DNA of 45,538 bases from WACF01 sp040880205. GTDB taxonomy: Bacteria > Pseudomonadota > Gammaproteobacteria > Pseudomonadales > Cellvibrionaceae. Under the pieces are notes generated by a model that was not told the DNA's origin, made no database searches, and saw only the letters and a list, made by a program, of their open reading frames with translations. Both the position numbers and the translations under genes were made by a program. This document shows, in pieces, positions 25,134 to 33,427 of this stretch. Location of the stretch: NCBI GenBank assembly GCA_040880205.1, contig JBBDIU010000023.1:1-45538 (forward strand). The letters run 5' to 3'. Position 1 is the first letter of the stretch, and each line of letters begins with the position of its first letter.

Positions 25134-25543
25134 TAGTTATCGCTGTTTTTCAAGCGCAGGATTTCCTTGATAGGGCAGACTTCCGTTCTGCCGCCGGGGC
25201 CCCGTACCACGATGTCGTCAAACTGAGTAACGCCCCCGGCGCTGCTGGTGAAGCCAATGCTAAACGAGCCGTTCAAGCCCAGGCAGGGCGTCATAAAGGT
25301 TACCAGATAGTTCTCGTTGCGCCCGGCCGTGAGAATGACGTTGTACCGGTCTACATAGCGCCAGCCATCAATGCGGTAGTCCCGGATCGAGCTTACCGTT
25401 CTGTCCCTGAGCAGGCTCATGTCGGTGAGGGCGTCGTCCACGTCGCTTTCGCTGCGGGGCGTCTGCGCACAGGCGGCCAGCGTTAGCAGCGCGAGTAAAC
25501 TGACGCTGAAAAGTCTGAGGTTATCTGTCACGGTTCCAATCAC
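25133..25543 (-). CDS. Small lipoprotein, DUF6491-like
   Basis: This 136-residue protein starts with a lipoprotein signal: hydrophobic residues about 8-24, then LTLAAC with the lipidated cysteine at position 25. The mature part has a conserved-looking RDRTVSSIRDYRIDGWRYVDR followed by two cysteines (C-L-G and V-C-P-I) that could form a disulfide, and resembles DUF6491 proteins of marine gammaproteobacteria. No function is known. The start is a GTG at 25543 with GGAGG eight bases upstream. It is coupled to the following reductase gene. Confidence 0.7.
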   Translation of the reverse strand: MIGTVTDNLRLFSVSLLALLTLAACAQTPRSESDVDDALTDMSLLRDRTVSSIRDYRIDGWRYVDRYNVILTAGRNENYLVTFMTPCLGLNGSFSIGFTSSAGGVTQFDDIVVRGPGGRTEVCPIKEILRLKNSDN

Positions 25544-25602
25544 AATTCTACCTCCTCGCTGTTTGAGGAAAATATCCTACCAGCTTGGACCGGGTCGTGG
25601 CT

Positions 25603-26838
25603 TTAAAAATCCGCAAAAAGCAGGTCCGCTTCTGCCAGCGCCTGGGTAAAGGGTATGGCTGGATAGGAGTGGTTTTGTAAGTAGTGAACAAATTTCAAAG
25701 TCCGAAATGCGTCAAACCAGCTATGGGTGTGCCGCCTGTACTGTGCCTCGGAATCACTGTGGTTGGCCAGGTGGCGCAGAAGTTGGTCGATACCTAGCGC
25801 GGTACATGCATTTTCTAGGCTCGCGGGCAGGGAATTGAGCCACTTCGTGTGGTTCAGTCGGTACTGCCATAAATCGTCGAGGTGCTGTAATAAAGTGCGC
25901 AGCCCGGCAAACACCCGTGGGTCGTAGCTGGGGAAATCGTCCGGGGATTCCAGGTTCAGTATTTTCTCGACCGCGGGCCCGGTACCAAAGGGGGTGCGGC
26001 AGGAGTGACGGGCTTGCAGTTCCAGTGCCGCACCTCGGGTGTTCGCCACCGGCGCCAATTTGGCCAGTTTATTCAGCAGATAAAAATCCTCGCCACCGGC
26101 CCGTTTGGGAAAGCCCCTCGCCAGGGCATAATGATAGATCGAGATTGCAAGACAACTGCCAATGGTATGAAAGGCGTAAGGCGATCCGGCCCACCCCAGG
26201 CCGCGCACATAGTAGTGCAAAGAGTTTTCGTATAGCCGAGTGGCTCGTCCCAGGGCATCGTCGTCGCAACGGTGGCGGAAGGGATAGATGGCGGCGCTGA
26301 TTTCGTTCAAATCTCGGGTTTGTTGAAAGTAGTCGGCGGGCAGAACGGCGTCGGCGTCAGTAGTGTGGATTAAATTCGTGGCGATAAGGTGCTTGGCTTG
26401 TAGTGCAAGAGCGAGATCACAGCCGATTTTTCTGGCAAGCCCAACGCCTTGCTTGCGAGGTATGCGCACCTTCTCGGAGTACCGATTTACTAACAGCAGA
26501 TAAGAGTCCTGTTGCCATGCAAGCAAGGTGAGTTGTGCGTTTTGCCAAACAACCGAGCCGCTTCGTTGTGCGCTGGCAAACAAGGTTTCACTGAGGTGAC
26601 CATCCGTTTCGTTGTGGGGTTGATTGATCACCACGATGGCAAGTGTGGTGGGATTTGGCAAAGCCAGTTGTCGCAGGCGCGCGATAAAGTCAAAATTTTC
26701 GTTGTAGGCTGGGATAACCACCACTTGGTGAAATGGGGTGGTATTTGGAAAGCCGTTCAATTGTTCGATTTCGCTTTCCGCATGGTGCGCGCAGTATTTG
26801 CTAATGGCAGTGGATAGCTTATCGGCAGTGTTGCTCAT
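25603..26838 (-). CDS. Family 2-like glycosyltransferase
   Basis: This 411-residue protein has a GT-A-type core: VVVIPAYNENFDFIARL near residue 40, the TTDADAVLP motif (DxD-type metal/nucleotide-sugar site) around residue 177, and a later GGEDFYLLNKL acidic motif near residue 250. No membrane segments are obvious, so it appears to be a soluble transferase. Acceptor and donor are unknown. It follows miaE with 16 bases between them and precedes the lipoprotein gene, so it probably belongs to the same transcript. Confidence 0.75.
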   Translation of the reverse strand: MSNTADKLSTAISKYCAHHAESEIEQLNGFPNTTPFHQVVVIPAYNENFDFIARLRQLALPNPTTLAIVVINQPHNETDGHLSETLFASAQRSGSVVWQNAQLTLLAWQQDSYLLLVNRYSEKVRIPRKQGVGLARKIGCDLALALQAKHLIATNLIHTTDADAVLPADYFQQTRDLNEISAAIYPFRHRCDDDALGRATRLYENSLHYYVRGLGWAGSPYAFHTIGSCLAISIYHYALARGFPKRAGGEDFYLLNKLAKLAPVANTRGAALELQARHSCRTPFGTGPAVEKILNLESPDDFPSYDPRVFAGLRTLLQHLDDLWQYRLNHTKWLNSLPASLENACTALGIDQLLRHLANHSDSEAQYRRHTHSWFDAFRTLKFVHYLQNHSYPAIPFTQALAEADLLFADF

Positions 26839-26854
26839 GGCAGTGATGGTGACT

Positions 26855-27427
26855 TCAATGCAGCGCCGCGCGAAAGGGCAGTTGCTTGAGAATGGTGGCT
26901 TCCGCGGTCAATAATTCCTTAAGACGTTGGCTTATAGCGGTGTTAGGGAAATACAGGGCGGCAAGGTCCGCAAACAACTGGCTATGTCGCGATTCCGATT
27001 GGGCGAGAGCGGTGTAGAAACGTTTGAGCGTGGGGTCATTCAAGGCTTCTCCGACCAGGCCAAAACGCTCGTAGCCCCGCGCTTCAATAATGCCACCGAC
27101 CAGCAGGCGATCCATCAGGTATTCGCCGCTGTCCGAACGCATAATGCCTCGAAGCTGATTGACGTAGGAATCTTTTTTATCCGGCCTCATTGCCAGGCCG
27201 CGTCGTTGCATCAGACGCAGAACATCGCGAAAGTGCGTCATTTCCTCCACGGCCAGATCCGCCATGGCGCTTACCAGCTCTGCACGGTCCGGATAATGGG
27301 ACAGCATGGATATGGCCATACCCGCGGCTTTTTTTTCGGCGGCGGCGTGGTCCGATAGAAACCGATCAAAGTCGTTGAGAACTGTTTCCGTCCATTGGGC
27401 AGACGTTGCACTGTGTAGTTGGATCAT
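26855..27427 (-). CDS. miaE: tRNA-(ms2io6A) hydroxylase
   Basis: MiaE is a diiron monooxygenase that hydroxylates the isopentenyl group of 2-methylthio-N6-isopentenyladenosine at position 37 of tRNAs. The 190-residue product shows the ferritin-like ligands in order: E31 (AAAEKKAA), E61/E62 and H65 (VEEMTHF), E115 (IIEARGYERF), and E145 and H148 (SESRHSQLF). Length and motifs match the Salmonella enzyme family. A perfect 11-bp hairpin separates it from the upstream methyltransferase gene, so it probably has its own promoter. Its leftward partners are unrelated in function. Confidence 0.93.
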   Translation of the reverse strand: MIQLHSATSAQWTETVLNDFDRFLSDHAAAEKKAAGMAISMLSHYPDRAELVSAMADLAVEEMTHFRDVLRLMQRRGLAMRPDKKDSYVNQLRGIMRSDSGEYLMDRLLVGGIIEARGYERFGLVGEALNDPTLKRFYTALAQSESRHSQLFADLAALYFPNTAISQRLKELLTAEATILKQLPFRAALH

Positions 27428-27459
27428 GGCATTGAGAGTTGAAACCGATCGGGAAGGAT

Positions 27460-27489
27460 CGCCGTGCCACTAATACTTGTGGCACGGCG
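27460..27489 (-). terminator. Perfect 11-bp hairpin upstream of miaE
   Basis: CGCCGTGCCAC (27460-27470) pairs perfectly with GTGGCACGGCG (27479-27489) over an 8-nt loop. It lies just past the stop of the leftward methyltransferase gene and before miaE. Only a weak pyrimidine tract follows on the leftward strand, so it is either an imperfect intrinsic terminator or an mRNA-stabilising stem. Confidence 0.55.
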
Positions 27490-27501
27490 GGTGGGACCCC
27501 G

Positions 27502-28245
27502 CTATTCGGGCTTGGTCAGCTTCAATAAAAAACGATCGGTGTTGCCGCGCATGTTGGGGGCAAAGACCATCGCGGTATGATCGTCCTCACTGTTGGCGAG
27601 CAAATCGCTTTCAGTGACTTCAAAGCCGGCTTTCTTGGCGGCCTCGATGGCCTGCGCCTTGGGCATGCGGTGCAAGCTCACATTGTCGGCGCCGGGCTTG
27701 CCGTTGTGGTCGATCAGGCCGAGCACACCACCGGGCTTGAGAGCCGATTTCACCGCTTTCAGCATGTCCACCGCGGCTTCGGGACTGCGATGATAAATAT
27801 CGTGGAAATTCAGGGCGGTTATTGCCACGTCCACGCTGTTGTTCAGATCCATGTCGGCGAATTCAGTATTCACGCGGCTGACGTTTTGCAAGCGGTTGCC
27901 GGCCAGGCGCTCCGAGATGGCTTTTTCATAAACCCCGTCGTTGTACTGCAAAAAGCCCGGGCTATTTTGGGCGTACACCTTGCCTTTTTCGCCCACGGCA
28001 AAAGACAGTACCTCCGTATACCAGCCCCCGGACGCGGCAAGATCAAGTGCCGTCATGCCCGGCTCAAGGCCCAGAAAGGCCAGCACCTCGGCTGGCTTGC
28101 GGCCCGCGTCGCGCTCTTTGTCCTCGGCGCGGCGCTCCGGGTGATCAATTGCGGCGCGGATTGAATCGGCGCTTGCTTCCTCGGCGAAGCTGGACGCTGG
28201 CAGGAGAAAAGCGGTGAGAAATACCGTGGTCAGTAATTTATTCAT
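27502..28245 (-). CDS. Exported SAM-methyltransferase-like protein
   Basis: This 247-residue protein has a class I methyltransferase-like domain of the COG4798 type: LDLAASGGWYTEVLSFAVG near residue 67 in place of the usual SAM glycine loop, DVAITALNFHDIYHR and LKPGGVLGLIDHNGK. The N-terminus is a clear signal peptide (KLLTTVFLTAFLLPASSFA-EE), so the protein is predicted to be periplasmic, where SAM is not normally available. I chose the ATG at 28245 with GAGGA upstream; a longer frame from 28425 has no start site and hides the signal peptide. The function is unknown. Confidence 0.8.
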   Translation of the reverse strand: MNKLLTTVFLTAFLLPASSFAEEASADSIRAAIDHPERRAEDKERDAGRKPAEVLAFLGLEPGMTALDLAASGGWYTEVLSFAVGEKGKVYAQNSPGFLQYNDGVYEKAISERLAGNRLQNVSRVNTEFADMDLNNSVDVAITALNFHDIYHRSPEAAVDMLKAVKSALKPGGVLGLIDHNGKPGADNVSLHRMPKAQAIEAAKKAGFEVTESDLLANSEDDHTAMVFAPNMRGNTDRFLLKLTKPE

Positions 28246-28730
28246 GGTTGACGTCCTCTGTGGATGTGGGACTCGAGTCCAATGGGTAATGATGGCTGTT
28301 TTCAAATTCTGGGGCATTTCAGCTAAGACATCGCAAAGGTCTAAAGGCATCAGCATTGCGCGGGGGCTGATAAAGCCATACTTGTGGTGGGTCGTCAACC
28401 GGGGTTTGCCGTGTTTGCAGCCCAATGAACGTTTCCGTCAAAGCCCGGGAGGTTTGTTGGGTTCAGAAGTGTTAAAACCTCACTTTATAACCCGCTGGGC
28501 GTCGCGAGCCATTGCCTATGCAGAGCTAGGTGACTATGCTGGGAATCTCATGGATTAGCGGTGTTAGGTTTTGTATAGTTGCTTGACTTTTTGGCACCTC
28601 TGCATAACTCTGATACGCCTCAAATTCGAGGTTTAGAATAACGAATCTTCAGCAAGAAGAAATAGCCATAGATAGATAGATAGATAGCCACAGACAGGCT
28701 TCCTCCTCAGTGACAGAACGGGATCTCCTC
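28246..28730. other. Intergenic region between divergent genes
   Basis: This spacer carries the promoters for the leftward methyltransferase gene and the rightward molybdenum hydroxylase operon. A tetranucleotide repeat, five copies of ATAG, lies at 28668-28687, about 45 bases before the first hydroxylase gene. I see no convincing small gene, riboswitch or regulator site. Confidence 0.5.
28668..28687. repeat. Tetranucleotide repeat (ATAG)5
   Basis: Five perfect ATAG copies lie 43 bases before the start of the 2Fe-2S subunit gene, within the likely 5' leader or promoter. Repeats of this kind can change copy number by slippage. Confidence 0.7.
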
Positions 28731-29213
28731 ATGTCTACAATCGAAACGACAATCAACGGTAAATCAGAAACAATTCAGGACGTGGACCCCTCTACCCCTC
28801 TGTTGTGGGTATTACGTGACCATCTCGGCTTGGTGGGTGCCAAGTATGGCTGCGGCATCGCCCAGTGTGGCGCCTGTACGGTCCATGTGGATGGCAACCC
28901 GGTTCGCTCCTGTTCCATGCCCATTTCGGCCGCCGCCGGTAAATCCATTACCACCATCGAAGGTTTGGCCACTAATGCCGCCGAATTGACGCCGGTACAA
29001 CAAGCCTGGGTAGAGCACGACGTGCCCCAGTGCGGTTATTGCCAGGCTGGGCAGATTATGTCGGCCACCGCCTTGCTCAAGGTGAATCCCAATCCGAGCG
29101 ACGCGGATATAGACGCCGCCATGTCCGGGAACTACTGCCGTTGCGGCACTTATCCGCGGATTCGGGCCGCCATCCACGCTGCGGCGAAAGCCCAGGGAGG
29201 AGAAACAGCATGA
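28731..29213 (+). CDS. 2Fe-2S subunit of a molybdenum hydroxylase
   Basis: This 160-residue protein is the small iron-sulfur subunit of a xanthine dehydrogenase-family enzyme, most like the isoquinoline 1-oxidoreductase/aldehyde oxidase alpha type. The plant-type ferredoxin cluster is bound by C41, C46, C49 and C61, and the second cluster by C101, C104, C136 and C138 (CGYC and CRC). I chose the ATG at 28731; the frame is open to 28710. Its stop overlaps the start of the Mo subunit by four bases (ATGA). No FAD subunit gene is present, so electrons probably pass to another carrier, as in IorAB-type enzymes. Confidence 0.93.
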   Translation: MSTIETTINGKSETIQDVDPSTPLLWVLRDHLGLVGAKYGCGIAQCGACTVHVDGNPVRSCSMPISAAAGKSITTIEGLATNAAELTPVQQAWVEHDVPQCGYCQAGQIMSATALLKVNPNPSDADIDAAMSGNYCRCGTYPRIRAAIHAAAKAQGGETA

Positions 29214-31465
29214 GCCAGTCAGTTACCAATCCTACAAGTTATTCCGATCCCATCATTGAGCAGATCATCCAGCAAGCGGAAGCCCAATGGGCGCGAAGCA
29301 TGACCGTTAACCGCCGCTCATTTTTAAAGCTGACCGGCATTGCCGGTGGTGGTCTTACGCTGGCCATGAGCTTTGGCCCTGCTGCATTCGCCGATGGCGA
29401 AGACGCGCAGATGGCGGGCTTTAACGCTTTTGTGCGTATCGCGCCCGAAGGCAAGATCTATATCTATGCTCCAAACCCGGAAATTGGCCAGGGTGTAAAA
29501 ACCTCCCTGCCCATGATTATCGCCGAGGAACTGGACGCCGCCTGGGAAGACGTGGTGGTTGAACAATCTCCCATTGGCCAGCAGTACGGCCGCCAGTTTG
29601 CCGGCGGTTCGCTCTCAGTTCCCATGAATTGGGATGCCCTGCGTCAGGCAGGGGCGGCGGCGCGGGCCATGCTGGTTGAAGCGGCCGCCAAGCAGTGGAG
29701 CGTGTCCGCGGACACCCTGCGTACCGAGAACAGCAAGGTAATCAATGCCGTGGGTGATTCCCTGGGCTACGGCGAGCTGGCCGATGCGGCGGCAAGGGTT
29801 TCCGCGCCTAGCGCCAGCGACCTCAAGCTCAAGGAGCGAAGTGAGTACCGACTCCTGGGCAAGCGCATTACCGGCGTCGACAACGTGGCATTGGTAACCG
29901 GTCAGCCCTTGTTCGGCATCGATCAGCAACTGCCGGGCATGGTTTACGCCAGCTATACCAAGTGTCCCGCTTTCGGCGGTAAAGCGGCCAGCGCCAACCT
30001 GGACCAAATCAAAGCGCTGCCCGGCGTGAAGGACGCCTTTATCCTGGAAGGCAACGACACGCAAACCGAGTTGGCTTCCGGTGTCGCCATTATTGCCGAT
30101 TCCACCTGGTCCGCCTTCCAGGCGCAGAAGAAACTAAAGGTGGAATGGGACAAGAGCAATGCGTCCACCGATAGTTGGACGGACATTGTCAAAACCGCCG
30201 GCGAGCTTGCCAAGAAAGAAGGTGACAACGTGGTTGCCGACAAGGGCAGCGTGGCGGAAGGTTTCCAGAACGCGGCGCAAACCGTGGAATCGTATTACAG
30301 TTACCAATTCGCATCCCACGCCAACCTTGAACCGCAAAACTGTACTGCCCATTTCAAAGACGGCATTCTGGAAATTTGGGCACCCAGTCAGACCCCACAG
30401 AGCGCGGTTGGCGTCGCGGCCAAGGTTACCGGTTTGTCAGCCGACAAAGTCAAACTCAACCAGACCCGCATTGGTGGCGGTTTCGGTCGTCGCCTGCTCA
30501 ACGATTATGTTGGTGAAGTGGCGGCCATTGCGCAGAAAGTGGATGCGCCGGTCAAATTGCAGTGGAGTCGCGAGCAGGATATGCAGCACGACTTCTATCG
30601 CCCCGCGGGCTTTCATTCGCTGAAGGGCGCGGTGGATCAAAGCGGCAAGATCTCCGCCTGGCAGAACCACTTCATCACTTTTAGCAACAATGGTCGTCCG
30701 GTTAGTGGCGGTTCCCTGAGCGATAGCGAATTCCCGGCACTGAACATCGACAACTACCGTTTGACGCAGACCACCCTGCCGCTGGGTACGCCGTGTTACG
30801 CGTGGCGGGCGCCAGGCGCTAACGTGTTTGCCTGGGTAATGCAAAGCTTCCTGCACGAGCTGGCAGTGGCCGCTGGTCGCGATCACCGTGAGTTCCTGTT
30901 GGAAGTCATGGGTGAGCCGCGTTGGTTCAGCGAGGGCAATACCCGCTCGCTAAACACCGGTCGCGCCGCGGAAGTGATCAAGTTGGCAACCGAAAAAGCC
31001 GGCTGGGGCAAGCAACTACCAAAAGGTCGCGCCATGGGTCTCGCCTTCCACTTTAGCCACGCCGGGCACATTGCCGAAGTGGCGGAAGTCAGCGTGGATG
31101 CCAACAAGAAGCTCACTGTTCACAAGGTGACGGTGGCCGGCGACGTGGGTCCCATCGTGAACATGAGTGGTGCGGAAAACCAGATCCAGGGCTCCGTGGT
31201 CGATGGCTTGAGCACAATGCTGGACCTGGAAATCACCATGGAGAACGGTATGGTGCAGCAGACCAACTTCCACGATTATCGTCCCCTGCGCATCAAGAAT
31301 GCCCCGCAGGTGGAAGCGCACTTTATTCAGAGCGAACATTCACCCACGGGTCTCGGCGAACCTGCCTTGCCGCCACTGGCACCGGCCGTGTGCAACGCGA
31401 TTTACGCAGCCACCGGCCATCGGGTGAAAACCCTGCCGCTCAGCAAGGAAGGTTTTACGGTTTAA
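29210..31465 (+). CDS. Tat-exported molybdopterin subunit of an IorB-like hydroxylase
   Basis: This 751-residue catalytic subunit binds the molybdopterin cytosine dinucleotide cofactor. A twin-arginine signal is visible at R35-R36 (NRRSFLK followed by a hydrophobic segment ending near AAFA), so the heterodimer is probably exported folded, with the small subunit carried along. The domain order is typical: RIAPEGKIYIYAPNPEIGQG, TRIGGGFGRRLL for cofactor contact, and the active-site glutamate in GLGEPALPPLAPA near the C-terminus. Substrates of such enzymes are aldehydes or N-heterocycles; none can be chosen here. The ATG has GGGAGGAG upstream and overlaps the small-subunit stop. No maturation (XdhC-like) gene is adjacent. 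Confidence 0.93.
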   Translation: MSQSVTNPTSYSDPIIEQIIQQAEAQWARSMTVNRRSFLKLTGIAGGGLTLAMSFGPAAFADGEDAQMAGFNAFVRIAPEGKIYIYAPNPEIGQGVKTSLPMIIAEELDAAWEDVVVEQSPIGQQYGRQFAGGSLSVPMNWDALRQAGAAARAMLVEAAAKQWSVSADTLRTENSKVINAVGDSLGYGELADAAARVSAPSASDLKLKERSEYRLLGKRITGVDNVALVTGQPLFGIDQQLPGMVYASYTKCPAFGGKAASANLDQIKALPGVKDAFILEGNDTQTELASGVAIIADSTWSAFQAQKKLKVEWDKSNASTDSWTDIVKTAGELAKKEGDNVVADKGSVAEGFQNAAQTVESYYSYQFASHANLEPQNCTAHFKDGILEIWAPSQTPQSAVGVAAKVTGLSADKVKLNQTRIGGGFGRRLLNDYVGEVAAIAQKVDAPVKLQWSREQDMQHDFYRPAGFHSLKGAVDQSGKISAWQNHFITFSNNGRPVSGGSLSDSEFPALNIDNYRLTQTTLPLGTPCYAWRAPGANVFAWVMQSFLHELAVAAGRDHREFLLEVMGEPRWFSEGNTRSLNTGRAAEVIKLATEKAGWGKQLPKGRAMGLAFHFSHAGHIAEVAEVSVDANKKLTVHKVTVAGDVGPIVNMSGAENQIQGSVVDGLSTMLDLEITMENGMVQQTNFHDYRPLRIKNAPQVEAHFIQSEHSPTGLGEPALPPLAPAVCNAIYAATGHRVKTLPLSKEGFTV

Positions 31466-31492
31466 CATCACCGCGAACCGCTTCCCATCGCA

Positions 31493-31527
31493 AACGCCCG
31501 AGCCATCTTGGCCCGGGCGTTTTTTTT
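31493..31527 (+). terminator. Rho-independent terminator of the hydroxylase operon
   Basis: AACGCCCGAGCC (31493-31504) pairs with GGCCCGGGCGTT (31510-31521) with one mismatch and a 5-nt loop, and runs into eight T residues (31520-31527). It lies 28 bases after the stop codon of the molybdopterin subunit. Confidence 0.9.
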
Positions 31528-31533
31528 GGAAGA

Positions 31534-31565
31534 AGTCTCTAGTCTCTAGTCGCTAATCGCTAGTC
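31534..31565. repeat. Heptamer repeat, forward array
   Basis: The units run AGTCTCT, AGTCTCT, AGTCGCT, AATCGCT and AGTC. It is the inverted partner of the array at 31653-31691, with about 87 nt between them. Confidence 0.75.
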
Positions 31566-31652
31566 AAATGAAATCTAGATCCGAACTGGCGTGGTTTCGT
31601 GTGTCCGAGATAAAAATCTTGACAATGGGAAGCTGCGCTTCGCAAGCTTGCA

Positions 31653-31691
31653 GACTAGAGACTAGAGACTAGAGACTAGAGACTAGAGACT
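31653..31691. repeat. Heptamer repeat, inverted array (GACTAGA)5
   Basis: Five perfect copies of GACTAGA plus GACT lie 50 bases before the murJ start. They are the exact reverse complement of the AGTCTCT type in the forward array, so the two arrays could form a long stem. The perfect copies suggest recent slippage. Confidence 0.8.
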
Positions 31692-31740
31692 GCGTTAAAC
31701 TCCCCGCCAGTTTCCATCTTTGCGCCAATCTGGATTTTTA

Positions 31741-33321
31741 ATGCTTGAGGCCGATCAGGATTCCCAGCGATTACTGAAATCGAGTGCCGTGGTCGGCTCC
31801 ATGACCATGCTGTCCAGGGTCATGGGCTTGGTCCGCGATATCGTGTTTGCGCGCTTTATCGGTGCCGGCGCCGATGCGGATGCGTTTTTTGTCGCTTTTA
31901 AAATCCCCAACTTTCTGCGGCGCCTGTTTGCGGAGGGCGCCTTTTCCCAGGCCTTTGTGCCCGTGCTTTCCGAATACCGTGAACGCGGCTCGCGCGCGGC
32001 GGTGCAGGAGTTAATCGATCGGGTCGCCGGCTGCCTGGGTTCGGTGCTGATTACCGTTACCGTGTTTGCGGTGATCGCCTCGCCCGCGGTAGCCGCCGTC
32101 TTCGCCATGGGCTTTCTCGACGATGACTACAAGTTCGGCCTGACCAGCGACTTTATCCGCATTACCTTTCCCTATTTGTTTCTCATTTCAATGACGGGCC
32201 TTGCCGGCGCGATCCTCAATAGCTACGGTCGCTTCGCCGTTCCAGCCTTTACGCCGGTGTTGTTGAACGTGGCCCTGATCACCGCCGCGGTGGTGGTTTC
32301 GCCCATGTTCGATCCCCCGGCGCTCGGCCTCGCCTGGGGGGTTATGGCGGCCGGCGTTGTGCAATTGCTTTTTCAACTACCCTTCCTTCTAAAATTAAAA
32401 CTCATGCCCATGCCGAAAATCGATTGGCAGCACGAAGGCGTGAAGAAGATTCTTGCCCTGATGCTACCCGCGATTTTTGGTGTATCGGTCAGTCAGATTA
32501 ATTTGTTGCTGGACACGGTCATTGCTTCCTTTCTGCCAACCGGCAGCATCACCTGGCTGTATTTTTCCGATCGTTTGTCGGAGTTGCCGCTGGGAGTGTT
32601 TGGCATAGCCATCGCGACGGTGATTTTGCCCACTCTGTCCCGGCATCACAGCGCCGCCAATCCTCAACAGTTCGCGGCAACTCTGGATTGGTCGGTAAGA
32701 ATGATTTGTGTTATCGGCATCCCGGCCGCCGCGGCACTACTGGTGTTGGCCGAGCCGATCCTGTTTACGCTTATCCAATACGGTAAGACGACGGAGCGCG
32801 ACGTGCTCATGGCCAGCTTCAGCTTGCGCGCCTACAGTATCGGTCTGCTCGCCTTTATGCTGATCAAGGTACTGGCGCCGGGATATTTCGCCCGCCAGAA
32901 TACCGCCACCCCGGTGAAAATCGGTGTGATCGCCATGGTTGCCAACATGGTGCTCAACGTATTGTTCGTATTGCCGCTGATGCGGATTGATCTGGGGCAC
33001 ATGGGACTGGCACTGGCGACTTCGTTGGCCGCCTTTCTCAATGCCGGCTTGTTGTTTTGGGGTTTGCGCAAGGCGGGCGTTTATCGCGCGCAGCCGCAGT
33101 GGTTGCGGTTTGGAGCGGGCTTGATTGTCGGCACCGGCGCCATGGCGCTCAGTCTGTCGTTCGTGCTCCAGTATTGGACCGACTGGGCGCAATGGGGGTG
33201 GCAGGCGCGCAGCGGTCGACTGGCCGTGATCTGTGCGCTGGGGGCTGTTGTCTACGGTCTGGGTTTACTGGTCTGCGGACTGAGGCTCCGCCATTTTCGC
33301 GCTCCCACCAGGCCAGCTTGA
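31741..33321 (+). CDS. murJ: Lipid II flippase MurJ
   Basis: MurJ flips the peptidoglycan precursor lipid II across the inner membrane. The 526-residue product has about 14 membrane segments and the MviN/MurJ signatures: SRVMGLVRDIVFARFIGAG near residue 27, FKIPNFLRRLFAEGAFSQAFVPVL near residue 52, and PLGVFGIAIATVILPTLSRHH in the middle. I chose the ATG at 31741 (MLEADQDS); a TTG at 31720 would add seven residues. Neither has a strong binding site. It begins the conserved run to ribF and ileS, with 106 bases before the ribF start. Confidence 0.95.
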   Translation: MLEADQDSQRLLKSSAVVGSMTMLSRVMGLVRDIVFARFIGAGADADAFFVAFKIPNFLRRLFAEGAFSQAFVPVLSEYRERGSRAAVQELIDRVAGCLGSVLITVTVFAVIASPAVAAVFAMGFLDDDYKFGLTSDFIRITFPYLFLISMTGLAGAILNSYGRFAVPAFTPVLLNVALITAAVVVSPMFDPPALGLAWGVMAAGVVQLLFQLPFLLKLKLMPMPKIDWQHEGVKKILALMLPAIFGVSVSQINLLLDTVIASFLPTGSITWLYFSDRLSELPLGVFGIAIATVILPTLSRHHSAANPQQFAATLDWSVRMICVIGIPAAAALLVLAEPILFTLIQYGKTTERDVLMASFSLRAYSIGLLAFMLIKVLAPGYFARQNTATPVKIGVIAMVANMVLNVLFVLPLMRIDLGHMGLALATSLAAFLNAGLLFWGLRKAGVYRAQPQWLRFGAGLIVGTGAMALSLSFVLQYWTDWAQWGWQARSGRLAVICALGAVVYGLGLLVCGLRLRHFRAPTRPA

Positions 33322-33427
33322 TAGCCGTGGTCGGCATCACGGACGCGACGGGGCGGCCATTCGCCCAGCAGTCCAATTTCCGGGCCGGGGCATCCTGCGG
33401 TATACTCCCGCCCTCCCCAGGATTGTG

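Noticed and set aside
28214..28558. Rightward 114-residue open frame in the methyltransferase/hydroxylase spacer
   Set aside because: It overlaps the methyltransferase signal peptide, lacks a ribosome binding site and has an unconvincing composition.
31534..31691. CRISPR array
   Set aside because: The units are 7 bp and directly adjacent, without spacers.
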